Source of the DNA: an uncultured Oscillibacter sp.
GTDB taxonomy: Bacteria > Bacillota > Clostridia > Oscillospirales > Oscillospiraceae
Assembly (NCBI RefSeq): GCF_947654275.1
Contig: NZ_CANTJS010000023.1
Location: 1 to 41,667 of the forward strand
Direction: 5' to 3'
DNA: 41,667 nt
The stretch's first letter is position 1; each line of letters begins with the position of its first letter. The notes below the pieces were generated by a model, which was not told the origin of the DNA, made no database searches, and saw only the letters and a program-made list of their open reading frames with translations. The position numbers and the translations under genes were made by a program. Positions 31,560 to 40,035 of the stretch are shown here, piece after piece.

Positions 31560-32612
31560 TCAGCGGTCCATCAGAATCAAATTCTGAATATTGTTCCGGC
31601 CCGAGCCGCTCTGGAGCAGGTAGACGCTGTAAACGGCGTTGCTGGTGACATTCAGGTACAGGGAGCCGAAGGTCTCGTGAGGCGGGTAAACCCCCAGCCA
31701 TGCGGAGTCCAGGGTCTCGATGTCCACGGAGGCGGGCATGGGCACCAGGTCCGTCTCCGCGTAGAAGAACTGATAGGTGCCGGGCATGATGCGCTTGAAG
31801 GCGCCGATCTCCTTGAAGCGCAGGTCGCCGTAAACCACCCGTCCGTCGCTCATGATGACGTCCAGGGGTCCGCTGTTAAAGGCCAGGTTGCCGATGCGGA
31901 AATTGGAAAATCCGTTGGTGGGCGGGCAGCAGCTGTCGGCAATCTGCAGCAGGTCCATGCCGCCGGCGGTGTTGATGATGGCAACGGTGGTGGCCGCACC
32001 CACCTGGAAGGGCAGAGTCTTCTGAATGTAGATATAGCCGTCCGGCCCGGCTACCGTGACCGTCTGATAGCCTGCGGCCACCCGGCCGTAGCCGGTGACA
32101 GAGGCGTAATTCAGCAGATTCACAAAGCGGTTGTTGTTCACAAAGATGCGGAAACTGGGGTATCCGAAGGCGGCGTTGAGGAAGCGGACCTTGGACGCGC
32201 CGGGCCAGACCGTGCCGATGATGCCCGGCAGGATGGTGATGCCCCCGCAGATGCCGCTGGGGCAGTTCCAGTTGTTGCCGGGATAGACGGGGCCGCCCTC
32301 GCCGGGATTGGGCAGGGGAATCACGGGCTCCACCACAGAGCCGTCGTCGCCGGGATAGACCGGGCCGCCCTCACCGGGATTGGGCAGGGGAATGACGGGA
32401 ATCTGACCGGGATCGGGGTTGCCGGGATAGACGGGCCCGCCCTCGCCGGGATTGGGCAGAGGAATGACGGGAATCTGGCCGGGATCAGGGCTGCCGGGAT
32501 AGACGGGCCCGCCCTCGCCGGGATTGGGCAGAGGGATCACGGGCTCCGCGGCGGTGCGTCCGCCGCCGGCCCGCCGGGGAGAGGCGAAGCGGTTTGCAGT
32601 TGTTTGTTCCAT
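31560..32612 (-). CDS. DUF4397 domain protein with N-terminal 24-residue repeats
   Basis: A 350-aa protein. Residues about 24-120 hold four tandem copies of a 24-residue Pro/Gly unit (VIPLPNPGEGGPVYPG plus an eight-residue variable part). A hydrophobic GICGGITILPGIIG stretch follows, then a DUF4397 beta-sandwich region from about 150 (SKVRFLNAAFGYP, GYQTVTVAGPDGYIYI, SGPLDVIMSDGRVVY, DIETLDSAWLG). DUF4397 proteins in Clostridia are thought to be surface or spore-associated; no classical signal peptide is present. Function unknown. An in-frame TGA two codons before the ATG forces the start at 32612, although its ribosome site is 31 bases away across a hairpin. Confidence 0.87.
   Translation of the reverse strand: MEQTTANRFASPRRAGGGRTAAEPVIPLPNPGEGGPVYPGSPDPGQIPVIPLPNPGEGGPVYPGNPDPGQIPVIPLPNPGEGGPVYPGDDGSVVEPVIPLPNPGEGGPVYPGNNWNCPSGICGGITILPGIIGTVWPGASKVRFLNAAFGYPSFRIFVNNNRFVNLLNYASVTGYGRVAAGYQTVTVAGPDGYIYIQKTLPFQVGAATTVAIINTAGGMDLLQIADSCCPPTNGFSNFRIGNLAFNSGPLDVIMSDGRVVYGDLRFKEIGAFKRIMPGTYQFFYAETDLVPMPASVDIETLDSAWLGVYPPHETFGSLYLNVTSNAVYSVYLLQSGSGRNNIQNLILMDR
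32277..32564. repeat. Four 72-bp tandem repeats coding 24 residues each
   Basis: The string GCCGGGATAGAC starts copies at 32277, 32349, 32421 and 32493, an exact 72-bp period that keeps frame. The copies differ mainly in the DPGQIP or DGSVVE segment. Confidence 0.9.
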
Positions 32613-32621
32613 ATACGATCA

Positions 32622-32651
32622 GCCGGAAGGTGACTTCCGGCGTCCTCCTTT
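32622..32651 (-). promoter_or_regulatory. Hairpin-separated ribosome binding site of the DUF4397 gene
   Basis: On the - strand AAAGGAGG (32644-32651) is 31 bases from the ATG. Between them GCCGGAAG and CTTCCGGC (32622-32641) form a perfect 8-bp hairpin with a four-base loop. Folding it out leaves an effective spacing of 11 bases. No nearer Shine-Dalgarno sequence exists. Confidence 0.65.
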
Positions 32652-32701
32652 CTGATGGTGCTGAGCCATCCTATGCGGAGGAGGCCGGAGCGGTGCGGAA
32701 A

Positions 32702-32727
32702 GAGGGCCGGGACAGAGCCCGGCCCTC
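32702..32727 (-). terminator. Probable terminator of the histidine kinase gene
   Basis: GAGGGCCGGG and CCCGGCCCTC pair around a six-base loop, 13 bp after the kinase stop; on the - strand only TTTCC follows, so termination may be partial. Confidence 0.6.
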
Positions 32728-32740
32728 CTGCATGATTTTA

Positions 32741-35700
32741 TTATTCGAGGATTTGTTCCAGGGTTTCCATCAGCTCGTCGATGTCAATGGGTTTCGCAAT
32801 GTGGCCGTTCATGCCGCATTTCAGAGCCTCCTGCCGGTCCTCCTCAAAGGCGTTGGCCGTCATGGCCAGAATGGGAATCTGGGCCAGCCCGGGGTCCTCC
32901 AGCTCCCGGATGAGCTTGGTGGCGGCGTAGCCGTCCATCACCGGCATCTGCACATCCATCAGAATCAGACGGTAGTAACCGGGCTCGGAGGCCTTCAGCA
33001 TATCCACGGCAATCTGGCCGTTCTGGGCCACCTCCGTGGTCAGGCCCGCCTCATCCAGAATGGCCATGGCAATCTCCTGGTTCAGCTCGTTGTCCTCCGC
33101 CAGCAGAATGCGGCCCGAGTGGGACCTGCGGGTGGGAGCATCGTCCTTCCGGGGCGCGGCCTCCTCCGTGCCCACCACGTTGTTCAGGCAGTTCCTGAGC
33201 TCCGAGAGAAACAGAGGCTTTTCACAAAAGGCGGTGACGCCGGCCTCTCTGGCCTCGTCCTCAATGTCGGTCCAGTCATAGGCCGTGAGCACGATGATGG
33301 GGGCGTTGTCCCCCGCCACCTGCCGGATGCGCCGGGCCACCTCCACGCCGTTCATGTCCGGCATCAGCCAGTCGATGACATAGACGCTGTAGGTGTCCTT
33401 CCGCATCACCGCCTGCCGGGTGCGCAGCACGGCTTCCCGGCCCGACATGGTCCATTCCGCCCGCATGCCCACCTGCTGGAGCATGTAGGAAACGCTGTCG
33501 CAGGTGTTGAAATCGTCGTCCACCACCAGGGCCCGGCAGCCCGACAGCGCCGGAATGGTCCGCACCTCCTTGGGCCCTGTGGGCAGGCGGAAGGTGAAGG
33601 AGGCGGTGAACTCCGTGCCCACGCCCTGCTCGCTCTCCACCGAGATGGAGCCGTGCATCATGTCGACGATGTTCTTGGTGATGGCCATGCCCAGTCCGGT
33701 TCCCTGGATGCCGCTGATGGTGGTGTTCCGCTCCCGCTCGAAGGGCTCGAAGATGTGGGAGACGAATTCCTTGCTCATGCCGATGCCGGAATCCTTGACC
33801 TGGAACACGTAGTTGGCGCAGCCCTCCGGCGCGCCGGGCTTTTCCGTGATGCGCATGCTGATGGTGCCGCCGGACCCGGTATATTTCACCGCGTTGCTCA
33901 GAAGGTTCAGAAGCACCTGGTTCAGCCGGAGCTTGTCGCAGTAGATGTCCTCATCCAGGACGTCCACCGTGTCGATGTAAAGCTCCAGCTGCTTGGCCCG
34001 GATATCGGCCTGGAGAATGCTCTGGAGTCCGTGGAGAATATCGGGCAGGTTGCAGAGGCTCTCGTCCAGCCGCATTTTTCCGCTTTCAATGCGGCTCATG
34101 TCCAGAATGTCGTTGATGAGGCTGACCAGGTGGTTTCCGGAGGTGAGGATTTTTTTCAGATACTCCTCCACCTGCTCCTTCCGGTCGATGTGGCTGATGG
34201 CCAGGGCGGTGAAGCCCACAATGGCGTTCATGGGGGTGCGGATATCGTGGGACATATTGGAGAGGAAGGTGCTCTTGGCCCGGTTGGCCCGCTTGGCCTG
34301 GAACAGGGCGTCCTCCAGCAGGCTCTTTTTCTCCATCTCCATCTGGGTCTCTTCATCCACGTTGCGCACGCCCAGCACGGCGGTATGGTTGTTTTCCCAG
34401 TCGCCGGCCCGGACAATCTTCATCTGGAAATAGCGCATATTGCCGCCGCAGAGGGTGCGGTAATTGATGTAGCACTGATTTTTCTCCTCCAGCTCCCTTT
34501 TCAGGTGCTGTACGGAGCAGGCCTGACGCACCAGCTCCCTGTCCTCGGCATAGACACAGCGGCCGATGTAGCGCTCCATGCACTCGTCCAGGGACAGCAT
34601 GCCGGAAAAGAGCTCGTTCAGCACGCCGTACTCGCAGCCGCTGGTCCGCAGGGCGCCGCCCTGGCCGGTGCTCAGGTCAAAGACGCAGACCAGGCTGTAG
34701 TCAATGCACAGCGCGTGAATCAGCTCCATCTGCCGCCGCTCGCTCTCGTCCCGCTCCTGCTGGGCCCGGAGCTTCTGAACGGTGCAGTCCAGAAGGAAGC
34801 GCTGGTAGAAGGGCTCTCCGTTCTCCTCCGCCAGCTTGACGTTGCCCATGACGTGGATCACTTTGCCGTCCGGGTGCTGCACCCGGTACTCGATGCTCTC
34901 GCTGTCTCCGACCTTTTTCAGCGCCTCGATGCACTCCCGCAGCAGCGGCTTATCCTCCTCCACCACGGAGGGCGCCACCATGTCAAAGCCGCCGGCCATC
35001 AGCTCCTCCTCGGTCTCATAGCCCAGAATCTGGAGGGCCGCCCGGTTGATGCTCAGGATGCGGGACCCGTCCAGGGAGTGGCACAGCACGCCGCAGTCCA
35101 TGGTGGTGAACATGGTCTCCAGCATGATGTTCTTCTGAATAATCTCCTGCTCATAGGCCCGTTCCTGGGTCACGTCGATGGCCACGCCCACGGTGCCCAT
35201 GACGCTGCCGTCCAGGTCGTACAGAGGGGATTTATAGGTGGTCAGCAGCCGCTTGCCCTCGCCGGTCTGGACAACCTCCTCGGAGACGCAGGTCTCCCGG
35301 CTCTCCATGACGATGCGCTCCGACTCGATGCAGGCGGGGTCGTCCTGCTCCACGTCCCAGATATAGGCGTGCCGCTGGCCCTGGACCTGCTCCTGGGTCT
35401 TGCCCACCGTCTGGCAGAAGCTGTCGTTCACCTTCTCGTGGACGCCGTCCCTGGTCTTGTACCAGACAAGACTGGGGGAGCTGTTGATGACGGCGTCCAG
35501 GTACTGCCGGGCCTCCCAGAGATCCTTGCGCAGCTTCCAGTCCTGCTGCCAGCGGGCAAAGCGAAAGCGCAGTTCCGCCTCGGACAGGGGCAGCGTCCAG
35601 ATATCTGTGATCTGGGCCAGAAACGCCTCCGGGGGCAGGGGCTGGCCTGCCTCCATCAGCAAAATCAGATCGGCGGCGTCCAGCTTGCCCGCCGTCAGAA

Positions 35701-35896
35701 CCGCCGCGGCCTCCGCCGGGTCCAGACCCCGGAGGTCGGCAAAGGTTACGTCCGCGGCGGCGGCCAGGGCGCTGTCCGGCTCCTCGCTCTCGGTGAACTG
35801 GTGGCTGAAGCACGCAAGCGGGGGTAAGTCCTTTAAAAACTCCAGTGCGCCGCGCTGCCGCCCGGTCAGATAGATATGCGTTTGACAATGATACAT
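32741..35896 (-). CDS. Hybrid sensor histidine kinase with PAS domains and two receivers
   Basis: A 1051-aa soluble sensor kinase with no membrane span. Order: an N-terminal region (1-110) that looks like a degenerate receiver, PAS-type domains at about 125-250 and 255-375 and a weaker one to 510, HisKA with phospho-acceptor His in MSHDIRTPMNAIVGF near 549, HATPase_c (NQVLLNLLSNAVKYT near 665, DSGIGM, GTGLGMAITK near 735), receiver 1 (VVDDDFNTC near 793, Asp in VIDWLMPDMNG) and receiver 2 (LLAEDNELNQ near 933, Asp in LMDVQMPVMDG). The ATG at 35896 lies seven bases after GGGAGG. No response regulator with an output domain is next to it. Signal unknown; PAS domains suggest a cytoplasmic cue. 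Confidence 0.95.
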   Translation of the reverse strand: MYHCQTHIYLTGRQRGALEFLKDLPPLACFSHQFTESEEPDSALAAAADVTFADLRGLDPAEAAAVLTAGKLDAADLILLMEAGQPLPPEAFLAQITDIWTLPLSEAELRFRFARWQQDWKLRKDLWEARQYLDAVINSSPSLVWYKTRDGVHEKVNDSFCQTVGKTQEQVQGQRHAYIWDVEQDDPACIESERIVMESRETCVSEEVVQTGEGKRLLTTYKSPLYDLDGSVMGTVGVAIDVTQERAYEQEIIQKNIMLETMFTTMDCGVLCHSLDGSRILSINRAALQILGYETEEELMAGGFDMVAPSVVEEDKPLLRECIEALKKVGDSESIEYRVQHPDGKVIHVMGNVKLAEENGEPFYQRFLLDCTVQKLRAQQERDESERRQMELIHALCIDYSLVCVFDLSTGQGGALRTSGCEYGVLNELFSGMLSLDECMERYIGRCVYAEDRELVRQACSVQHLKRELEEKNQCYINYRTLCGGNMRYFQMKIVRAGDWENNHTAVLGVRNVDEETQMEMEKKSLLEDALFQAKRANRAKSTFLSNMSHDIRTPMNAIVGFTALAISHIDRKEQVEEYLKKILTSGNHLVSLINDILDMSRIESGKMRLDESLCNLPDILHGLQSILQADIRAKQLELYIDTVDVLDEDIYCDKLRLNQVLLNLLSNAVKYTGSGGTISMRITEKPGAPEGCANYVFQVKDSGIGMSKEFVSHIFEPFERERNTTISGIQGTGLGMAITKNIVDMMHGSISVESEQGVGTEFTASFTFRLPTGPKEVRTIPALSGCRALVVDDDFNTCDSVSYMLQQVGMRAEWTMSGREAVLRTRQAVMRKDTYSVYVIDWLMPDMNGVEVARRIRQVAGDNAPIIVLTAYDWTDIEDEAREAGVTAFCEKPLFLSELRNCLNNVVGTEEAAPRKDDAPTRRSHSGRILLAEDNELNQEIAMAILDEAGLTTEVAQNGQIAVDMLKASEPGYYRLILMDVQMPVMDGYAATKLIRELEDPGLAQIPILAMTANAFEEDRQEALKCGMNGHIAKPIDIDELMETLEQILE

Positions 35897-35958
35897 ATGT
35901 AGCCCTCCCGCTGCCTTCAGGGGCCGGCTCTCCAGACGCCAACCCCCTATTCCGTTCC

Positions 35959-35987
35959 ATTCTATCAACGTTGAGCTTCTATGTCAA
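35959..35987 (-). promoter_or_regulatory. Promoter of the histidine kinase gene
   Basis: On the - strand TTGACA (35982-35987) and TAGAAT (35959-35964) are 17 bp apart. The spacer contains the perfect palindrome TCAACGTTGA (35965-35974), a possible operator. The stretch from 36000 to 36181 is GC-rich and shows no gene. Confidence 0.75.
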
Positions 35988-36181
35988 TATTCGGAATGGC
36001 TTCAAATCCGATTTGTACGGGCGGAAACAGCCCGCCTCCCAAAGCCGCCGGCCCCAGGGGCGGCCTCAGGCCGTCCCGGAGCGTCCGCCCCGCCTGACGG
36101 GCCCCGGCACGGCCGCAGCCGTTTTGGTTCCCCGGGCGGCAGAAATCCCCGGAAAACCGGTACGTCCGGCCTCGGAGGCCG

Positions 36182-36754
36182 TCACGCCCCGCTCTCCGCG
36201 AATTTCAGCCGGTCCCGGTCAATCTGCTTTTGGTAGCGGTCCTGCTCGGAGAAGACGCAGCCGCAGTATTTCTGCATGTACAGGCCCATCTCCCGGGCCC
36301 GCTGGTTCCCCGCCCGGAAGTTGGGGCGGAAATCCCGGTAGAGAAATTCCACGCCGTACAGGCCCGCGTACCGCTCCGCCGCCCGGACGATGCCCTCGTG
36401 GTCCTGGTACAGGCTTGCCAGCAGGGTGGTGGTGAAGGCGGAAAAGCCGTGTTCCGCGGCGTACCGCGCCGCGCCCTCGACGCGGTGCTCATAGCAGTAG
36501 GCGCAGCGGCCCTCAATGTCCCCCGCCACCTGGCGGCAGAATTCCCGGAGACCGTAGTCCTCCCGGACCCGGACCTCCATGCCGGCGGCGGCGGCGTACT
36601 CCAGCAGGCAGTCCCGCCGGGCCTGGTACTCCTTCCAGGGGTGGATATTGGGGTTGTACCAAAGGGCCGTGGGCTCAATGCCCTCGGCCCGGAGGGGATC
36701 GACGCAGCTGAGGGAGCAGGGGGCGCAGCAGCAGTGAAGCAAAACGGAGTTCAT
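36182..36754 (-). CDS. queH: Epoxyqueuosine reductase QueH
   Basis: A 190-aa protein of the QueH (formerly DUF208) family, which reduces epoxyqueuosine to queuosine in tRNA, replacing cobalamin-dependent QueG. The metal/iron-sulfur cysteines are in place: LLHCCCAPCS near residue 6, GRCAYCYEHR near 80 and KYCGCVFSEQDRY near 167. Length is typical. The ATG at 36754 follows GAGG. A promoter TTGTCT-N16-TATACT (36787-36814, - strand) serves it. It stands alone, divergent from the activase gene. Confidence 0.95.
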   Translation of the reverse strand: MNSVLLHCCCAPCSLSCVDPLRAEGIEPTALWYNPNIHPWKEYQARRDCLLEYAAAAGMEVRVREDYGLREFCRQVAGDIEGRCAYCYEHRVEGAARYAAEHGFSAFTTTLLASLYQDHEGIVRAAERYAGLYGVEFLYRDFRPNFRAGNQRAREMGLYMQKYCGCVFSEQDRYQKQIDRDRLKFAESGA

Positions 36755-36786
36755 AGGTATGCCTCGCTTTTCATTTGAATAAGCTT

Positions 36787-36814
36787 AGTATAGCATTGAT
36801 TCCGAAAAAGACAA
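36787..36814 (-). promoter_or_regulatory. Promoter of queH
   Basis: On the - strand TTGTCT (36809-36814) and TATACT (36787-36792) are 16 bp apart, about 33 bp before the start codon. Confidence 0.6.
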
Positions 36815-36903
36815 GCCCCGGTCCTCTGGCAAAACCCCGGGGATTTGTGAGGTTTGCCGTCCAATTTTAACGGATTCTTTACAGTCTTTCAAAAGATTGC
36901 CGA

Positions 36904-36932
36904 TTGAAAATGCCGTCGAAACCGTGTATGAT
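36904..36932 (+). promoter_or_regulatory. Promoter of the activase gene
   Basis: TTGAAA (36904-36909) and TATGAT (36927-36932) are 17 bp apart, about 75 bp before the TTG start at 37009. Confidence 0.7.
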
Positions 36933-37008
36933 ACCATCGAATATGGTAATCTGCGGTTCGGTGCCGGAATTTGTCGGCGCAACCGATTGCCCAAAGGAGG
37001 AACAGACG

Positions 37009-39930
37009 TTGAAGGTAGGTCTCGATGTTGGCTCCACCACCATCAAATGCGTGGTGCTGGACAACGCGGAACAGATCGTATACAGTACATATGAACGGCA
37101 CTTCAGCCACATTCTTGAAAAATCCGAGGAGCTCCTCCGCCGGGTGGCGGAGCGGCACATTCCCGCCGGCAGGGCGGAGCTGGCCATCTCCGGGTCCGCG
37201 GGGATGGGCATGGCGGAGAGCGTGGGGGTCCCCTTTGTGCAGGAGGTGTTCGCCACCCGTGTGGCCGCCAACAGGCTGGCCCCCGGCACCGACGTGGTCA
37301 TTGAGCTGGGAGGCGAGGACGCCAAGATTCTCTTCCTCACCGGCGGCATGGAGGTCCGGATGAACGGCTCCTGCGCCGGAGGCACCGGCGCCTTCATCGA
37401 CCAGATGGCCACCCTGCTGAAAATGACCGCCGACGAGATGGACGAGGCGGCGGGGAAGGCGGAAAAAACCTATACCATCGCCTCCCGCTGCGGCGTCTTC
37501 GCCAAGAGCGACGTCCAGCCCCTCATCAATCAAGGGGCGAAGGCCGAGGACATCGCCGCCAGCATCTATCAGGCGGTGGTAAACCAGACCATCGCCGGCC
37601 TGGCCCAGGGCCGGCCCATCAGTGGAAACATTTTATATCTGGGGGGACCCCTGACCTTCTCCCGGTGCCTGCGCCAAAGCTTTGACAAAACCCTGGGCGT
37701 GGCCGGGACCTGCCCGGACCACAGCCTTCTGTTCGTGGCCCTGGGGGCCGCCTTTTACTCCGACCGGGGCTTTGACCTGAGAGAGGTGGCGGACCGCCTC
37801 CGGGAGCGGGGGGCCTCGGAGACCTACCGCTCTCAGCCGCCTCTGTTTGAGACACAGGAGGAATACGCCGCCTTCCAGGCCCGCCACGCCAGGGCCAGGG
37901 TGGACCGGGCCCCCTTCGGCCCGGACTACGCCGCCCCGGTCCATATCGGCATCGATTCCGGGTCCACCACCGTCAAGGTGGCGGTCATCGACCAGGACGC
38001 CCGGCTGCTCTTCACCGACTACCGGCCCAACCTGGGCAACCCCGTGCCCCTGATCCGGGAGGTGCTGCAGCGGCTCTATGACGAGCACCCGGCCCTGGCC
38101 GTGGCCTCCGTCACCACCACGGGCTACGGCGAGGATCTGGCGAAAAACGCCTTCCACGCGGATTACGGCGTGGTGGAAACCGTGGCCCACTTCACCGCCG
38201 CCCGGCACTTCCTGCCCAACGTGGATTTTATCATCGACATCGGCGGACAGGACATGAAGTGCTTCAAGATTGAGGACGGGGCCATCAGCAACATCTTTCT
38301 GAACGAGGCCTGCTCCTCCGGCTGCGGCAGCTTTCTGCAGACCTTCGCCCAGGCTCTGGGCTACGACGTGCGGGAGTTCGCCGGGCTGGGCCTCTTCGCG
38401 GGCCGCCCCGTGGACCTGGGGAGCCGGTGCACCGTGTTCATGAACTCCAGCGTGAAGCAGGCCCAGAAGGATGGGGCCACCGTGGAGAACATCTCGGCGG
38501 GCCTGTCCATCTCCGTGGTGAAAAACGCCATCTACAAGGTCATCCGGGCCGCCAGCCCCGAGGAGCTGGGCAGGAACGTGGTGGTCCAGGGAGGGACGTT
38601 TTACAACGAGGCCGTTCTCCGGGCCTTTGAGAAGGAGATGGGGGTGGAGGTCATCCGCCCGGACATCGCCGGGCTCATGGGGGCCTTCGGCGCGGCTCTC
38701 TACGGCCGGGGAAAGGCCGAACAGACCAGCGCCCTGCTGGGCCGGGAGGAGCTGCGGAATTTCTCCCAGGAGACGGAAAACCGCCTCTGCGCCCTGTGCG
38801 GCAACAACTGCCAGCTCACCGTGAACACCTTTGGAACCGGCGAGACCTTCATCAGCGGCAACCGCTGCGACCGGCCCGTAACGGGAAAGGCGGACACCGG
38901 CGAGCGGAACCTGTACGCCTATAAGCGGAAGCTGATTCTGGACTACAGGCCCGTCCCGGGGAAGCGGGGAAAAATCGGGATTCCCCTGTGTCTGAACATG
39001 TGGGAGCTGCTGCCCTTCTGGCACGCCTTTTTTACCAAACTGGGCTTCGCCGTGTACCACAGTCCCCTCTCCAGCCGGGACCTCTATTTAAAGGGACAGG
39101 CCACCATCCCCAGCGACACCGCCTGCTTCCCCGCCAAGCTGGCCCACGGGCACATCCAGTTCCTCTCCAGGCTGGGGCTGGACGCCATTTTCTACCCCTG
39201 CATGACCTACAACATCGACGAGGGCCTGGGGGACAATCATTACAACTGCCCTGTGGTGGCCTATTACCCGGAGGTCATCGCCGGGAACTGCCCGGAAATC
39301 AGGGACACGAAATTCATCTATGACTACGTGGGCCTCCACCGGCCCAAGGATTTCACCAGAAAGATTTTCGACATCCTCCGCAGGCACTTCCCGGACCTCA
39401 CCCGGAGGGAAATCCGGGAGGCCAGCGACGCGGCCTATGCCGAGTACGCCCACCACATGGCCCGGATTCGCAGAGAGGGCGGGCGCATCATGGACCAGGC
39501 CCGGGCTGAGGGCCGCCGCATCATTGTTCTGGCGGGCCGGCCCTATCACGCGGACCCGGAGATCAACCACGGCATCGACACCCTGATTACCCGCTCCGGG
39601 GCGGCGGTGGTGACAGAGGATTCCATTTCCAACCGGGTGGAAAAGTTCCCCACCACGGTGCTGAACCAGTGGACCTATCACTCCCGGCTCTACGCCGCCG
39701 CCCGGTACTGCGTGGAGCACCGGGACTGCGACCTGGTGCAGCTGGTCAGCTTCGGCTGCGGCGTGGACGCCATTACCACCGACGAGACCCAGGCCATTCT
39801 GCAGACCGGGGGGAAGCTGTACACGGAGCTGAAAATCGACGAGATTACCAACCTGGGCGCGGTGCGCATCCGCCTGCGGAGCCTCTTCGCCGCCCTGGAC
39901 GAGGCTGCTTTTTCTCGAGAGAAAAAGTAG
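37009..39930 (+). CDS. Double ASKHA acyl-CoA dehydratase activase with DUF2229 region
   Basis: A 973-aa protein related to activators of 2-hydroxyacyl-CoA dehydratases. It has two BadF/BcrA-type ATPase domains: residues 1 to about 270 (VGLDVGSTTIKCVVLD; NGSCAGGTGAFIDQMA) and about 310-590 (IGIDSGSTTVKVAVID; NEACSSGCGSFLQTFA), each with a cysteine for a [4Fe-4S] cluster shared across a dimer. A Cys-rich linker (CALCGNNCQL) leads to a DUF2229 region (SDTACFPAKLAHGH, FYPCMTYN, SFGCGVDA). ATP hydrolysis should drive a low-potential electron to a partner. The TTG start at 37009 is eight bases after AAAGGAGG. The last residues (FSREKK) fall in a palindrome; homologues are often fused to the next gene. 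Confidence 0.9.
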   Translation: MKVGLDVGSTTIKCVVLDNAEQIVYSTYERHFSHILEKSEELLRRVAERHIPAGRAELAISGSAGMGMAESVGVPFVQEVFATRVAANRLAPGTDVVIELGGEDAKILFLTGGMEVRMNGSCAGGTGAFIDQMATLLKMTADEMDEAAGKAEKTYTIASRCGVFAKSDVQPLINQGAKAEDIAASIYQAVVNQTIAGLAQGRPISGNILYLGGPLTFSRCLRQSFDKTLGVAGTCPDHSLLFVALGAAFYSDRGFDLREVADRLRERGASETYRSQPPLFETQEEYAAFQARHARARVDRAPFGPDYAAPVHIGIDSGSTTVKVAVIDQDARLLFTDYRPNLGNPVPLIREVLQRLYDEHPALAVASVTTTGYGEDLAKNAFHADYGVVETVAHFTAARHFLPNVDFIIDIGGQDMKCFKIEDGAISNIFLNEACSSGCGSFLQTFAQALGYDVREFAGLGLFAGRPVDLGSRCTVFMNSSVKQAQKDGATVENISAGLSISVVKNAIYKVIRAASPEELGRNVVVQGGTFYNEAVLRAFEKEMGVEVIRPDIAGLMGAFGAALYGRGKAEQTSALLGREELRNFSQETENRLCALCGNNCQLTVNTFGTGETFISGNRCDRPVTGKADTGERNLYAYKRKLILDYRPVPGKRGKIGIPLCLNMWELLPFWHAFFTKLGFAVYHSPLSSRDLYLKGQATIPSDTACFPAKLAHGHIQFLSRLGLDAIFYPCMTYNIDEGLGDNHYNCPVVAYYPEVIAGNCPEIRDTKFIYDYVGLHRPKDFTRKIFDILRRHFPDLTRREIREASDAAYAEYAHHMARIRREGGRIMDQARAEGRRIIVLAGRPYHADPEINHGIDTLITRSGAAVVTEDSISNRVEKFPTTVLNQWTYHSRLYAAARYCVEHRDCDLVQLVSFGCGVDAITTDETQAILQTGGKLYTELKIDEITNLGAVRIRLRSLFAALDEAAFSREKK
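39908..39927. repeat. Perfect palindrome at the 3' end of the activase gene
   Basis: CTTTTTCTC-GA-GAGAAAAAG covers the last codons directly before the TAG stop. It looks like one end of a short inserted repeat filling the gap to the next gene. Confidence 0.6.
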
Positions 39931-40035
39931 CCAAAAAGAGCTTTTGTACGCCCTGATTGTCTGGAGATAATCCAAGCCGAAGCGACGGCAACGCAGAGCT
40001 GCTGAACAATACTGCATGGGAGGTTCGTGCCTATC

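Noticed and set aside
32594..35827. A 1077-codon open frame opposite the histidine kinase
   Set aside because: Shadow of the kinase gene; His/Leu/Val-rich translation with no family features.
39928..39930. Read-through or recoding of TAG to join activase and HgdB-like proteins
   Set aside because: A second in-frame stop (TGA) follows before the next start, and a GGAGG site serves the second gene.
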